Shown: piece after piece, positions 18,210 through 26,396 of the stretch
Position numbering within the stretch: position 1 is the stretch's first letter
Layout of the letters: each line of letters starts with the position of its first letter
Assembly (NCBI GenBank): GCA_031553225.1
Contig: JAVBLU010000001.1
Coordinates: 156,118-220,117, forward strand
From: JAVBLU01 sp031553225
GTDB lineage: Bacteria; Bacillota; Clostridia; Christensenellales; UBA1750
Reading direction: 5' to 3'
Length of the DNA stretch: 64,000 nucleotides
Program-made: the position numbers and the translations under genes
Notes under the pieces: model-generated
The model's input: the letters and a program-made list of their open reading frames with translations, nothing else
Databases searched by the model: none
What the model was told of the DNA's origin: nothing

Positions 18210-19001
18210 TCACCGCCCCTCTCCGGCGCGGGGGCGCGCGCGGCGCACTGCCAGCGCGGGCCTTTGTTCCGCGGCGGGAAAGCACGCCCGATAATCCGGC
18301 GAGGCAGCCACATGCTCCGGCGGCCCGGCCAGGGCGACCCGCCCGTCGCGCAGCAGAATCACCCGGTCGGCCGCGCGCGGCAGGGAGGCCAGATCGTGCG
18401 TCACCAGCACGATCGTCAGATCGCGCCGCCTCCGCGCCTGATCCAGCACCCCGTAAAAGAGCGCCAGCCCCGCGTTGTCCACGCCGGCGACAGGCTCGTC
18501 CAGCAGCAGCAGGTCGGGCGTTGGGGTAAGCGCAAGCGACAGCAGCACGCGCTGCAGCTCCCCGCCCGACAGCGCGCCCAAGGGGCGATGAAGCACCGCC
18601 CCGGCCCCGCAGAACTGAAGCGCCGCCTCCGCCTCTCTGCGCACCTCGGCCGAAGCGCCAAAAAAAGCCGGCCGGGCACTGCGTGACATGGCGAACAGAT
18701 CCAGCACGCTCACGGGGCTGCGGCGGTCAAAATCCAGCCGCTGGGGCACGTAGCCGATGCGTGGGCTGTGCGTGGGGGAATCGTCCGCACGCAGGAAGTC
18801 GATGCGCCCCTCATGCGGTATCTGCCCGAGCAGTGCGCGCAGAAGCGTGGTCTTGCCCGCGCCGTTCGGGCCGATGATGGCGGTGATCTCCCCGCAATGC
18901 ACGTGCAGGTCGATGTCGCTGAGCACGCGGCGGCCGCCGAGCGTGACGGACAGGCCGCTCACCCTCGTGCAACACAGGCCGCAGGCGGCGCGTTCAGTCA
19001 T
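18210..19001 (-). CDS. znuC: Zinc/manganese ABC transporter ATP-binding protein
   Basis: ATPase of 263 aa. Walker A GPNGAGKTTL, signature LSGGELQRV, Walker B LLLLDEPVAGVD and the switch histidine in LVTHD are all present. It powers metal uptake through the adjacent permease. GGGGGAGG-type ribosome site precedes ATG 19001. The short N terminus carries CGLCCTR, an unusual cysteine cluster before the ATPase core. Confidence 0.93.
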   Translation of the reverse strand: MTERAACGLCCTRVSGLSVTLGGRRVLSDIDLHVHCGEITAIIGPNGAGKTTLLRALLGQIPHEGRIDFLRADDSPTHSPRIGYVPQRLDFDRRSPVSVLDLFAMSRSARPAFFGASAEVRREAEAALQFCGAGAVLHRPLGALSGGELQRVLLSLALTPTPDLLLLDEPVAGVDNAGLALFYGVLDQARRRRDLTIVLVTHDLASLPRAADRVILLRDGRVALAGPPEHVAASPDYRACFPAAEQRPALAVRRARPRAGEGR

Positions 19002-19019
19002 GGGACCTCCCCCCCTTCG

Positions 19020-19949
19020 TTATGGCTTTGGCAGCAAGGCCTTTTGCAGCGTTTCCAGGTTGCGCGCCTGGGCGATAAGATACCCGTCGGGGTCGCCGTC
19101 CGCCGCGTGGCGGGTAATCGGGTCCAGCTCGTAAAGCGGCATGCCCGTCTCGGCGGCCACGGCCGCGGAGGCGGAGCCGGGCGCATCCGGCTCGGTGAAG
19201 AGCGCGGCCACGCGGCCTGCGCGCGCCAGCGAAACGATGCGGGCGATGTCCGCGGCCGATGCCTGCTGGGTCTCCTCCTGGGAGAGCGCGGCCGTCAGGC
19301 CAAGGCTAAGATCGCGCGCAAGGTAGGGGAAGGCTTCATGAAAGGTGACGATGTCCAGCCCCTGTGCGGGCAGCAGCGCTTCCTTCATATGAACCATCAA
19401 ATCGGTCAGCTTGCGGCTGTAGGCAGCGGCGTTTTCCCGCAGCTGCGGGGCATGCTGCGGGTAGCGCGCCGCCAGCGCCTCGCCCAGGCGAATGGCCTGC
19501 CCGGCCGCACCCGCCGGCGATACCCACACGTGCGGGTTGTATTGCCCGCCTTCATGCTCGCCCTCCCCGCCCCAGTCGATCAAGTCGTAGGAAAGGCCGT
19601 CGCTCAGGTCGATGACCGCCCAGCCTTCCTTGCCCTTGCTGTTGACGAGCGCGGGCAGAAACGTCTCCATTCCCAGGCCGTTCACCAGCAATGCATCGCA
19701 CCCGGCGACGGCCTTTCGGTCGGCGGTGGTCAGCTGGTAGTCCAGCAGGCATCCGGCCTGCGCGGGAGCCATGCACCGAACGCTCAGGCCAGGCACGCCG
19801 CCCGCCACGTTAAGTGCCGTGACGTAAACGGGATAAAACGAGCACAAAAGTACATCGTCTCCGTCCGGCGCGGCCGGACTCTGTACACAGCCAGCCAGCG
19901 CGGGCAAAGCGAGCATCATCAAAACAACAGCCAGGCGGCGCATACGCAT
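19020..19949 (-). CDS. znuA: Metal ABC transporter substrate-binding lipoprotein
   Basis: Cluster A-I metal-binding protein of 309 aa with lipobox LPALAGC. Metal-ligand segments of the family can be seen: the His/Glu-rich loop GEGEHEGGQ, NPHVWVSP, FHEAFPYLARD and FTEPDAPG near the C terminus. It captures zinc or manganese outside the membrane and hands it to ZnuB. Start at ATG 19949 (another ATG two codons later). It is the first gene of the operon, 28 nt from the Fur-type operator. Confidence 0.92.
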   Translation of the reverse strand: MRMRRLAVVLMMLALPALAGCVQSPAAPDGDDVLLCSFYPVYVTALNVAGGVPGLSVRCMAPAQAGCLLDYQLTTADRKAVAGCDALLVNGLGMETFLPALVNSKGKEGWAVIDLSDGLSYDLIDWGGEGEHEGGQYNPHVWVSPAGAAGQAIRLGEALAARYPQHAPQLRENAAAYSRKLTDLMVHMKEALLPAQGLDIVTFHEAFPYLARDLSLGLTAALSQEETQQASAADIARIVSLARAGRVAALFTEPDAPGSASAAVAAETGMPLYELDPITRHAADGDPDGYLIAQARNLETLQKALLPKP

Positions 19950-19976
19950 ACGGCAAAAACCCTTTCCTAACAGCGA

Positions 19977-20001
19977 CTTATTGCGAATGTTTCGCAATAA
20001 G
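19977..20001 (-). promoter_or_regulatory. Fur/Zur-type operator palindrome
   Basis: Perfect inverted repeat: arm CTTATTGCGAA, 3-nt spacer TGT, arm TTCGCAATAAG. It lies directly at the expected transcription start of the znu operon, just downstream of the -10 box. Fur, Zur and PerR boxes are AT-rich palindromes of this size, and the operon encodes a Fur-family protein, so it is the likely self-regulatory site. Confidence 0.75.
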
Positions 20002-20008
20002 CGTAACC

Positions 20009-20037
20009 ACGATAGCAAAATTTAACCGCCACGTCAA
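20009..20037 (-). promoter_or_regulatory. Sigma-A-type promoter of the znu operon
   Basis: Minus strand TTGACG (20032-20037), 17-nt spacer, TATCGT (20009-20014). The predicted start near 20002 falls at the edge of the operator palindrome, so a bound repressor would block initiation. Confidence 0.7.
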
Positions 20038-20138
20038 GCGCGAAGAGCGCGGTGAAGGGCGCGGCAAAACGCATCGGCCGCCGGAATGCTCCGGGCACGG
20101 GATTTCGCCCTGGCAGTATTCCTCAAAGAGCGCACACG

Positions 20139-20147
20139 TGGTATAAT
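20139..20147 (+). promoter_or_regulatory. Extended -10 promoter
   Basis: TGGTATAAT is a perfect extended -10 element (TGnTATAAT) about 70 nt ahead of the phosphodiester glycosidase start. No good -35 box is seen, as is common for extended -10 promoters. Confidence 0.65.
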
Positions 20148-20217
20148 CTTGTGGACGTCCGCCGCCGGCCGCATCGGCCGCCGCAATGCGGGACGCCGAG
20201 GGGGCCTTGCCACAGCG

Positions 20218-21201
20218 ATGAGACGGCAACTGTTGAGCATGATGAAGACGGCGCTCGCGCTGGCCATGGCCGCGGCGGCCGCACTCCTCACGTCCAGCGC
20301 CCTGCTCGCCGACCTGCTGCCCCCGTCCCCCCCTCCAACCGCCGCCGCGCACGCTTCGTCCCGCCCTTCAGCCACGCCGCGGCCCACGTCCGCGCACGGC
20401 TCGGGCAGCACGCCGGATATGAGCACGCCGAGGGCGACTCCCGCACCGGACGCGCCCCTACCCACGCCGCCGCCCACGCCTGAGCGCGTGTCGGACGATA
20501 TGAACTTCGTATCACACTCACTGCAGGTACACATTGTGGAGGTCGTCCGCGACGATGTGACCTTCTATGCCGCCGATATCCGCGTAGCGGACCCCCTGCA
20601 GATGCGCTCGGGTTTCGCGGGCGGCAAGTACGGCACGGGCACGGCGCGCGAGCACCCCTCGGTCATCGCTTCCCGCTATCCGGACTGTGTGTTCGCCATC
20701 AACGGCGACTACTTTGGCTTTCACACCGAGGGCGTGGTGGTGCGGGAGGGCGTGCTGTACCGCAACCGCCCGCGCTCCGACAAGACCATGCTGTGCCTGT
20801 TTGAGGACGGATCCTTCCGCTTCCTGCGCGAGAGCGAGGCCGAAGTCAGCGACCTGCTTTCGCAGGGCCTGCGCAACACCTTCAGCTTCGGCCCGGTGCT
20901 CGTGCGCGAAGGCCAGGTGAACACCGCCATCCGCTCGCGTGCCCGTGAACCCCGCTGCGGCATCGGCATGTACGAGCCCGGGCATTATCTGGCCATTTTG
21001 GTGGACGGACGCCGCGCGGGCTACTCCGAGGGCATGACGTGGGAGGAATTCGCCGACCTGTTTGGCGAGTACGGCGTGCAGGAGGCCTACAATCTGGACG
21101 GCGGCGGGTCCGCCACCATGATCCTCTCCGGCCGCGTGGTGAACCGCCCCTCCGGTTTGGACGAACGCCCGATGAGCGACATTCTGTACTTTTGCGAATA
21201 G
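20218..21201 (+). CDS. Secreted phosphodiester glycosidase (NAGPA-domain) protein
   Basis: Protein of 327 aa: an N-terminal hydrophobic signal or anchor segment (LALAMAAAAALLTSSALL), a Pro/Ser/Thr/Ala-rich spacer, then a NAGPA-type domain from about residue 95. The motifs FAINGDYFG, RCGIGMYEPG-like segment and the closing NLDGGGSATMIL are characteristic of the family, which removes GlcNAc from phosphodiester-linked glycans. In Clostridia such proteins act on surface polymers. Start at ATG 20218 gives the signal segment; GAGGGGG lies about 15 nt before. The neighbour glycosyltransferase hints at a glycan context. Confidence 0.85.
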   Translation: MRRQLLSMMKTALALAMAAAAALLTSSALLADLLPPSPPPTAAAHASSRPSATPRPTSAHGSGSTPDMSTPRATPAPDAPLPTPPPTPERVSDDMNFVSHSLQVHIVEVVRDDVTFYAADIRVADPLQMRSGFAGGKYGTGTAREHPSVIASRYPDCVFAINGDYFGFHTEGVVVREGVLYRNRPRSDKTMLCLFEDGSFRFLRESEAEVSDLLSQGLRNTFSFGPVLVREGQVNTAIRSRAREPRCGIGMYEPGHYLAILVDGRRAGYSEGMTWEEFADLFGEYGVQEAYNLDGGGSATMILSGRVVNRPSGLDERPMSDILYFCE

Positions 21202-21236
21202 CGGCCCATTACGATCCGAAGGGAAACTGTTGCCGC

Positions 21237-22229
21237 ATGAAAGATATCGTCGTGCTGATCCCCGCCTATTGCCCGGATGACAAGCTGCTCAAGCTCGTGC
21301 GCGACCTGCGGGCCGCGGGCCTTGTCCGCATCGTCGTGGTGGACGACGGAAACGGCGCCGCCAGCCATGCGGTTTTTGAAAACTGCCGCGCCCTTGGCGC
21401 ACATATCGTGCGGCACGCCGCCAACCTGGGCAAGGGCCGCGCGTTAAAAACCGGCATCAACGAAGCGCTGCTGCTGTACCCGGACATGGCTGGCCTTGTG
21501 ACGGCCGACGCGGACGGGCAGCACGCGCCCGCGGACGTTCTGCGCCTCGCGCAGGAGCAGCTCAGACGCCCCGACGAGCTGATCATCGGCGCGCGCGCAT
21601 TCTCCGGCCGCGTGCCCCTTAAGTCGCGCCTGGGCAACGGCATCACGCGCTTTGTCTACTTTCTGTGCACGGGCATGCCGGTGGACGATACGCAGACCGG
21701 CCTGCGCGGCCTTCCCGTTCCGCGGCTTGCCGAGCTTTTGCGCCTGCCCGGCGAGCGCTACGACTATGAGATGAAGCTGCTCATGGATCTGCCGCGGTTG
21801 GCGCTCCGCCCGGTCTCCCTGCCCATCGCCACCATCTACATCGACGACAACAAGAGCTCGCACTTCCGCGCCGTGCGCGACGGCGCGCGCATCTACCGCA
21901 CCATCTTTACCAGCCGCCTGTCCTTCTGCCTTGCCTGGCTATGCGCGCTGGCGGCGTACGCGCTGCTGCTGGCCACGCTGCCCGGCCTGGCGCCGCCCGC
22001 CGCCGACGCGATCGCGCGCGCCGTGCAATGGGCGCTCGTGCCCGGCAAGAAGCCCGCGCTTCTGCGCTATCTGCCCATGATGGCGCTGGCCGCCGCCCTT
22101 GTGTACGGCCTTGGTCTTCTGGGCGTGTCGCCTCTTTGGGCGCATCTGATCGCCGACGCCGTGCTCCTCGTGTTCAGCCGTCTGCTCGACCGGCGCCATT
22201 GGTCCAGAGAACGGCCTGCCGCGCGCTGA
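21237..22229 (+). CDS. Family 2 glycosyltransferase with C-terminal membrane segments
   Basis: Protein of 330 aa. The N-terminal domain begins MKDIVVLIPAYCPDD and has VVDDGNG and the metal-binding TADADGQH motif, then DDTQTGLRGLP, typical of polyprenyl-phosphate sugar transferases (DPM1/GtrB-like). The last 100 residues contain about three hydrophobic helices. It likely moves a sugar from a nucleotide to undecaprenyl phosphate or to another lipid at the inner face. It starts 35 nt after the glycosidase gene and may be cotranscribed with it. Confidence 0.85.
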   Translation: MKDIVVLIPAYCPDDKLLKLVRDLRAAGLVRIVVVDDGNGAASHAVFENCRALGAHIVRHAANLGKGRALKTGINEALLLYPDMAGLVTADADGQHAPADVLRLAQEQLRRPDELIIGARAFSGRVPLKSRLGNGITRFVYFLCTGMPVDDTQTGLRGLPVPRLAELLRLPGERYDYEMKLLMDLPRLALRPVSLPIATIYIDDNKSSHFRAVRDGARIYRTIFTSRLSFCLAWLCALAAYALLLATLPGLAPPAADAIARAVQWALVPGKKPALLRYLPMMALAAALVYGLGLLGVSPLWAHLIADAVLLVFSRLLDRRHWSRERPAAR

Positions 22230-22358
22230 TTTGCGCCCCTTCCTCTGCCTGGCATGATCGCGGAAAGCCGCCGTACGCCCGCCAATGAACCGTCGGCGCT
22301 CCTGCCGTTCTTTAGCTTATCTTTCAAAAGGAGCATGGAACGGCCGGACGCCACATGA

Positions 22359-22388
22359 AAGACGCCGCACGTTTCCGTGCGGCGTCTT
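22359..22388 (-). terminator. Strong stem-loop, likely intrinsic terminator
   Basis: Perfect 12-bp stem AAGACGCCGCAC / GTGCGGCGTCTT with a 6-nt loop. On the minus strand it is followed by TTTCATG, a weak T tail. It may end the candidate RNA on the minus strand and the glycosyltransferase transcript on the plus strand. Confidence 0.65.
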
Positions 22389-22799
22389 GAGGTTACGGAT
22401 GAAAAGCGCGTTGGAACCAAATGTCTTACCTGGCGCATACCATGCGCGCGAGGGCCGGAAGCAGCGCCTTACAGCATGTGAATGACGTGCCGGTTGTTCC
22501 GGCGGACTTAGCGCATCGTGCCTGTCGCGCGCCGCGCGCCGTTTGAGGAAGTCCGGGTGTTCGGCCGCCCGGATCGGCCGGATTGGTCGGGTTCAACTTC
22601 CCACATGGGACTCGCCTCCGTTTCTTACGCATATTCGCCTGCGGCTGCCCGTCGTTTATTGCTTGCCCCTTTCTTGCATTCTGGGAACACACGGCATCGC
22701 CACCCTGCGATGCCCGCGCCAATGGCGCTTTTGCAGGTGCGATATGGGACGGCGGGCTTTTTCCGGCTGTGGCGGCGTTCTTCTCGTCCTTCTCTTTAC
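22359..22799 (-). ncRNA. Candidate structured non-coding RNA, family not recognised
   Basis: A 740-nt gap between protein genes has a near-consensus promoter on the minus strand (22806-22835) and, about 410 nt further on, a perfect 12-bp hairpin (22359-22370 with 22377-22388) followed by TTTC. Between them no frame looks coding. Several helices can be drawn: GGCATCGC with GCGATGCC (about 22691-22712), AAGTCC with GGACTT (22549-22554 and 22504-22509), and GGAACCAAATGTC with the GACGT/TTGTTCC side (22413-22425 and 22484-22500). Size resembles RNase P RNA, tmRNA or a large orphan RNA, but the diagnostic motifs of the first two were not found. Confidence 0.5.
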
Positions 22800-22805
22800 G
22801 GCTAC

Positions 22806-22835
22806 ATTATACCACCAAAGAGGCGCGCGCGTCAA
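22806..22835 (-). promoter_or_regulatory. Very strong sigma-A-type promoter with no protein gene downstream
   Basis: Minus strand TTGACG (22830-22835), 18-nt spacer, TATAAT (22806-22811). It points into the gene-free region and is among the best consensus promoters in the window. Confidence 0.8.
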
Positions 22836-22905
22836 CACCAGGCGGCAGAATAACCTTTCATTTTGCAAGCCGCGTTGGCAGCGGCGTCAAAACGCCGGGA
22901 CGCAA

Positions 22906-22934
22906 TTGACGCGGCGCACCGTTTCTGGTAGTAT
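22906..22934 (+). promoter_or_regulatory. Promoter of the lrp-aminotransferase pair
   Basis: TTGACG (22906-22911), 17-nt spacer and an extended -10 TGGTAGTAT with TAGTAT at 22929-22934. GGAGGTG then lies before ATG 22971. Confidence 0.7.
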
Positions 22935-22970
22935 AAACTGACTCGGATTTTTATCTTACGGAGGTGTCCC

Positions 22971-23468
22971 ATGTCGCTGAATGAACTCGATCTGCAGGTA
23001 ATCAACCTTCTGGCACAGGATGCACGCATGGGCGCGCCGGAGATGGCCGTACGCCTGGGCGAAGCGGAAGAGACCATCTCCCGCTCGCTGGCAGGGCTGT
23101 ACCAACAGGGCATCGTAGTTGGGCACACGGTGCTGGTGGACTGGGACCGGGCGGGACGCGAGCTTGTGCAGGCGCTTATCGAGGTGAAGGTGACCCCGCA
23201 GCGCGAGCAAGGCTTTGACGCCATCGCCGCGCAGATTTACCGCTTTGACGAGGTGCGCACCTGCTGCCTGATGTCCGGCGGGTACGACCTGATGCTCATG
23301 GTGGAGGCGCCCACGCTCAAGCAGCTGGCCTTCTTCGTCAGCGACAAGCTCTCCGCCATCGACAATGTGCTCTCCACCGCCACGCACTTCGTGCTGAAGA
23401 AGTACAAGACGGAAGGCGTGTTCATGAAGGCCCAAACAGGCGACCCGCGGTTGGTGGTTAGCCTATGA
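22971..23468 (+). CDS. Lrp/AsnC-family transcriptional regulator
   Basis: Regulator of 165 aa: an N-terminal winged helix-turn-helix (LDLQVINLLAQDARMGAPEMA and the recognition helix after it) and a C-terminal RAM-type ligand domain with TCCLMSGGYDLMLMVEAP. Lrp-type proteins sense amino acids and control their metabolism. Its TGA overlaps the next ATG, so it is coupled with an aminotransferase and probably regulates it; this gene pair is common in Clostridia. Confidence 0.92.
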   Translation: MSLNELDLQVINLLAQDARMGAPEMAVRLGEAEETISRSLAGLYQQGIVVGHTVLVDWDRAGRELVQALIEVKVTPQREQGFDAIAAQIYRFDEVRTCCLMSGGYDLMLMVEAPTLKQLAFFVSDKLSAIDNVLSTATHFVLKKYKTEGVFMKAQTGDPRLVVSL

Positions 23469-24655
23469 ACTATGAACAGCTGCTGAACAAGACCGTGCAG
23501 GAGATGCCCTTTTCCGGCATACGCAAGTTTTTCGACATCGTGGCCGAAATGAAGGATGCCGTCTCGCTGGGCGTTGGCGAGCCGGACTTCACCACCCCGT
23601 GGAACGCCTGCCGCGCGGCCATCCGCTCCATCGAAGCGGGCGAGACGCACTATGTGTCCAACTGGGGCACCATCGAGCTGCGCCGCCTGATCGCCCGCTA
23701 CCAAAGCGAGCGCTTCCAAACGACCTACGACCCGAAGTCCGAGATCTTCGTCACCATCGGCGCGTCCGAGGGGATCGATCTGGCCATGCGCACCCTGATT
23801 ACCCCGGGCGACGAGGTGCTCGTACCCGCGCCCTCGTACGTCAGCTACCAGCCGGCCGTTTCCCTGGCGGGCGGCGTGCCCGTCGTGCTGGACTGCGACG
23901 AGAAAAGCGGCTTTCGCGTGCGCGCCCAAACCCTCCGGGAGCGCATCACCCCCCGTACGCGCGCGCTCATCCTGCCTTACCCCAACACCCCCACCGGCGC
24001 CATTTTGGAGCTTCAGGACCTGAAGGCCATCGCCGAGGTTCTTCGCGGCACGGACGTCTTCATCATCGCCGACGAAGTATATGCAGAGCTCACCTACGGC
24101 GGCCGAAAGCATGTCAGCATCGCCTCCCTTCCGGGCATGTGGGAGCGCACGGTTCTGCTCAACGGCTTCTCCAAGGCCTTCGCCATGACCGGCTGGCGGC
24201 TGGGGTATGTGTGCGCGCCCGCGCCCATCGCCTCGCTCATGCTAAAGATTCACCAGTACGTCATCATGTGCGCCCCTACCGTATCACAGGCCGCCGCGTG
24301 CGCCGCCCTGCGCGACGGGTTTGAGGATGGCTTCAGCGCCGTGCACAAGATGACCGCCGAATACGACCAGCGCCGCCGCCTGCTTGTGAAGGGCTTTCGT
24401 GATATGGGGCTGCCATGCTTTGAACCGCTCGGGGCGTTCTACGTCTTCCCCAACGTCAGCAAGGCAGGGCTGTCCTCAACGGAGTTTTGCGAGCGGCTGC
24501 TCATGGAGCAAAAGCTGGCGGTGGTGCCCGGCACGGCGTTCGGCGCAAGCGGCGAAGGCTTCGTGCGCTGCTCTTACGCCACCTCCATGCAAAACCTGCA
24601 GGAGGCGCTCGTGCGCATGCGCGCTTTCCTGGCCAGCCGCAACCTCCTGCCGTAG
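23465..24655 (+). CDS. Class I/II pyridoxal-phosphate aminotransferase
   Basis: Fold-type I aminotransferase of 396 aa. NTPTGAILE, IIADEVYAELTYGG and the PLP lysine in FSKAFAMTGWRLGY (Lys237) are present, as is the substrate-carboxylate arginine in FVRCSYATS. It resembles PatA/AspC-type enzymes of aromatic or aspartate amino acids. ATG overlaps the end of the regulator gene by 4 nt. Exact substrate pair not set. Confidence 0.92.
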   Translation: MNYEQLLNKTVQEMPFSGIRKFFDIVAEMKDAVSLGVGEPDFTTPWNACRAAIRSIEAGETHYVSNWGTIELRRLIARYQSERFQTTYDPKSEIFVTIGASEGIDLAMRTLITPGDEVLVPAPSYVSYQPAVSLAGGVPVVLDCDEKSGFRVRAQTLRERITPRTRALILPYPNTPTGAILELQDLKAIAEVLRGTDVFIIADEVYAELTYGGRKHVSIASLPGMWERTVLLNGFSKAFAMTGWRLGYVCAPAPIASLMLKIHQYVIMCAPTVSQAAACAALRDGFEDGFSAVHKMTAEYDQRRRLLVKGFRDMGLPCFEPLGAFYVFPNVSKAGLSSTEFCERLLMEQKLAVVPGTAFGASGEGFVRCSYATSMQNLQEALVRMRAFLASRNLLP

Positions 24656-24679
24656 CGGTTTATCGGAGGGACGCTCTTC

Positions 24680-25390
24680 ATGTACGATTCGTACGCGCCA
24701 CAGCCCCGGCCGCGTCCGCGCATCACCCGCGCAACGCCGGTCGTAACCTATGCCTACATGGCCGCCTGCGTGGCCATGTTTGGCGTAGAATGGCTGATGG
24801 GCGGCTCCACAAAAACCCGCACCCTCGTGCTGCTGGGCGCCAAGGTCTCCGAACTCATCTACATTGGGCAGCTGTGGCGGCTGGTCACGCCCATGTTCCT
24901 GCACATAGGCGTGCAGCACATCGTGTTCAACATGTTCTCTCTGTACATCTGGGGACGGCAGGTGGAATTGTTGCTCGGCCGGGTGCGCTATGCGCTCGTG
25001 CTGCTCGCAGCAGGGGTTGGGTGCGTGGCCATGAGCTACGCCTTCAACACGGCCGCCGTGTCCGCGGGGGCGTCCGGGGCCATCTTTGGACTGTTCGGCG
25101 CGCTGCTCATGTTCCGGCGGCACTACCGGCAGATCTTCGACCGCGCCTTTGGCGTGCAGGTACTGTTCATCATTGGCGTCAATCTGGTGATGGGGTTCCT
25201 GGGCGGCGGCGTGGACAACTGGGGGCACATCGGCGGGCTGAGCGCGGGTTTTCTGCTGGCCGAAACCCTCGGCCTCCCCCGCGAGCGCCGCCCTGCCTGG
25301 CAGCGCGTACTGGCCGCTCTGTTTTTGCTGTGTTTCATCGGCGGCATGCTTCTGATCGGGCATGCGCGCGTGACCGCCATGTATGCGTAA
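24680..25390 (+). CDS. Rhomboid-family intramembrane serine protease
   Basis: Membrane protein of 236 aa with six predicted helices. Catalytic serine in GASGAIFG (Ser132) and histidine in NWGHIGGLSAG (His183) are intact, as is the HIVFNMFSLYIWG segment of helix 2. It cleaves membrane protein substrates inside the bilayer. ATCGGAGGG lies ahead of ATG 24680. It follows the aminotransferase by 24 nt and is probably in the same transcript. Confidence 0.94.
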   Translation: MYDSYAPQPRPRPRITRATPVVTYAYMAACVAMFGVEWLMGGSTKTRTLVLLGAKVSELIYIGQLWRLVTPMFLHIGVQHIVFNMFSLYIWGRQVELLLGRVRYALVLLAAGVGCVAMSYAFNTAAVSAGASGAIFGLFGALLMFRRHYRQIFDRAFGVQVLFIIGVNLVMGFLGGGVDNWGHIGGLSAGFLLAETLGLPRERRPAWQRVLAALFLLCFIGGMLLIGHARVTAMYA

Positions 25391-25414
25391 AACGGCTCCG
25401 CTGGGGGTGATCGC

Positions 25415-25903
25415 GTGAGTCAGACGGCCGCCGGGAAGCGGCTCGCCTCGCAGTTTACCATATCGCACTTGCAACGGAGCGGGGGCGAGCTTTCCGGGAC
25501 AGTGCGCTATGACTGCACGATGCGCTCCTTCCTCTTTACCGGCATGAGCGAGCTGGTGGAACGCATGGATCTGTGCCTGGACGAACAGCGGCTTGTGCCC
25601 TCTACGATGCGCATGCGCACCTTTGTGAACGACCGCGGCGCGACCGACCGCAATCCTCGGGAGGAGGGAGTAAGCGTGAGCAAAGCCGACAAGGCCTTCG
25701 GGCCCCCCACCTTCGTCGTGCACGTACAGTTTCGGCAAAATGCCACGTGGCAGGGCACCATCGCCTGGCTGGAGGGCGAGCAGGAGGCCAACTTCCGCTC
25801 CACGATGGAGATGCTGCATCTGATGGAGGGCGTCGTTGCGCAGCACGCGCCCGACCCGGACGGCTCCTCCGCGCCCGTCTGGAGCAAAAAGCCAAAGAAA
25901 TAG
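25415..25903 (+). CDS. Uncharacterised 162-aa protein
   Basis: No family recognised. The start is GTG 25415 with GGGGGTG before it. The protein has no signal peptide and no membrane segment. It is mixed alpha/beta, with two segments of regular beta pattern (SGTVRYDCTMRSFLF; FVVHVQFRQNATWQGTIAWL) and a tail rich in Pro, Asp and Lys. It ends 5 nt before a strong terminator and is likely the last gene of the lrp-aminotransferase-rhomboid run. Confidence 0.7.
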   Translation: MSQTAAGKRLASQFTISHLQRSGGELSGTVRYDCTMRSFLFTGMSELVERMDLCLDEQRLVPSTMRMRTFVNDRGATDRNPREEGVSVSKADKAFGPPTFVVHVQFRQNATWQGTIAWLEGEQEANFRSTMEMLHLMEGVVAQHAPDPDGSSAPVWSKKPKK

Positions 25904-25908
25904 CGCGC

Positions 25909-25946
25909 GAGGAGCCGTCCGCATCGGCGGACGGCTCCTCGTTTTT
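25909..25946 (+). terminator. Strong rho-independent terminator
   Basis: Perfect 14-bp stem GAGGAGCCGTCCGC / GCGGACGGCTCCTC with ATCG loop, followed by GTTTTT. It closes the plus-strand run that begins with lrp. Confidence 0.92.
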
Positions 25947-25950
25947 ATGG

Positions 25951-26247
25951 CTACGGCTTGTTCTTTCTGCCGCAGGAAGGACAGGCGGCGCAGTCCGCAT
26001 CGTACGCGTTCCTGCAGTTCAGGCACACCGTCTTCTCGGTTTTGCGCTGCGTCCCCTGCTGCAGGAACAAAGCGGTCAGGATTTCACGCTGATTGCTGAG
26101 CGCCTTGCCCAGCCCGAAAAAAAGCGCCGAGGACACGGCGGCGCTGACGAGCGCCACCATGAATTGACCAAAGGAGCCCGCCATGACGCCCACCACTGCG
26201 CCTCCGATAAGGATGATGACGCCCGCCGCATAAAGGAGCATCTCCAC
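25951..26247 (-). CDS. Small membrane protein with C-terminal zinc ribbon
   Basis: Protein of 98 aa. Two hydrophobic helices (residues 4-24 and about 28-48) are followed by a polar linker and a zinc ribbon with CLNC and CPSC. Start GTG 26247 with GGGGGGGAG 4 nt before; an ATG two codons later is an alternative. Zinc-ribbon plus membrane layouts are frequent in Bacillota small proteins, with no assigned role. It converges with the plus-strand run at the terminator. Confidence 0.75.
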   Translation of the reverse strand: MEMLLYAAGVIILIGGAVVGVMAGSFGQFMVALVSAAVSSALFFGLGKALSNQREILTALFLQQGTQRKTEKTVCLNCRNAYDADCAACPSCGRKNKP

Positions 26248-26396
26248 CGCTCTCCCCCCCTTTCACAATACGTATATTGTATCAGGGCGCGGGCCCCATC
26301 CGCAAGACGGCGACGGGCAAAACGCCGCGCAGGGGCCGGGCCGCCTTGCCACACCATGAAAAAAAAGGTAGAATAGGTCGACGGGAGGCGGTGCGC

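Noticed and set aside
22441..22510. SRP RNA on the plus strand (GGCCGGAAGCAGC, then TGACGTGCCGG)
   Set aside because: The motif lacks three nucleotides of the invariant GGAAGGAAGCAGC core, and no Alu-domain sequence of a large bacterial SRP RNA is found upstream. The strong promoter is on the other strand.
22543..22562. RNase P RNA conserved region I (GAGGAAGTCCGGG)
   Set aside because: One A is missing from GAGGAAAGTCC, and the matching ACAGAA...GGCTTA region is absent on that strand.
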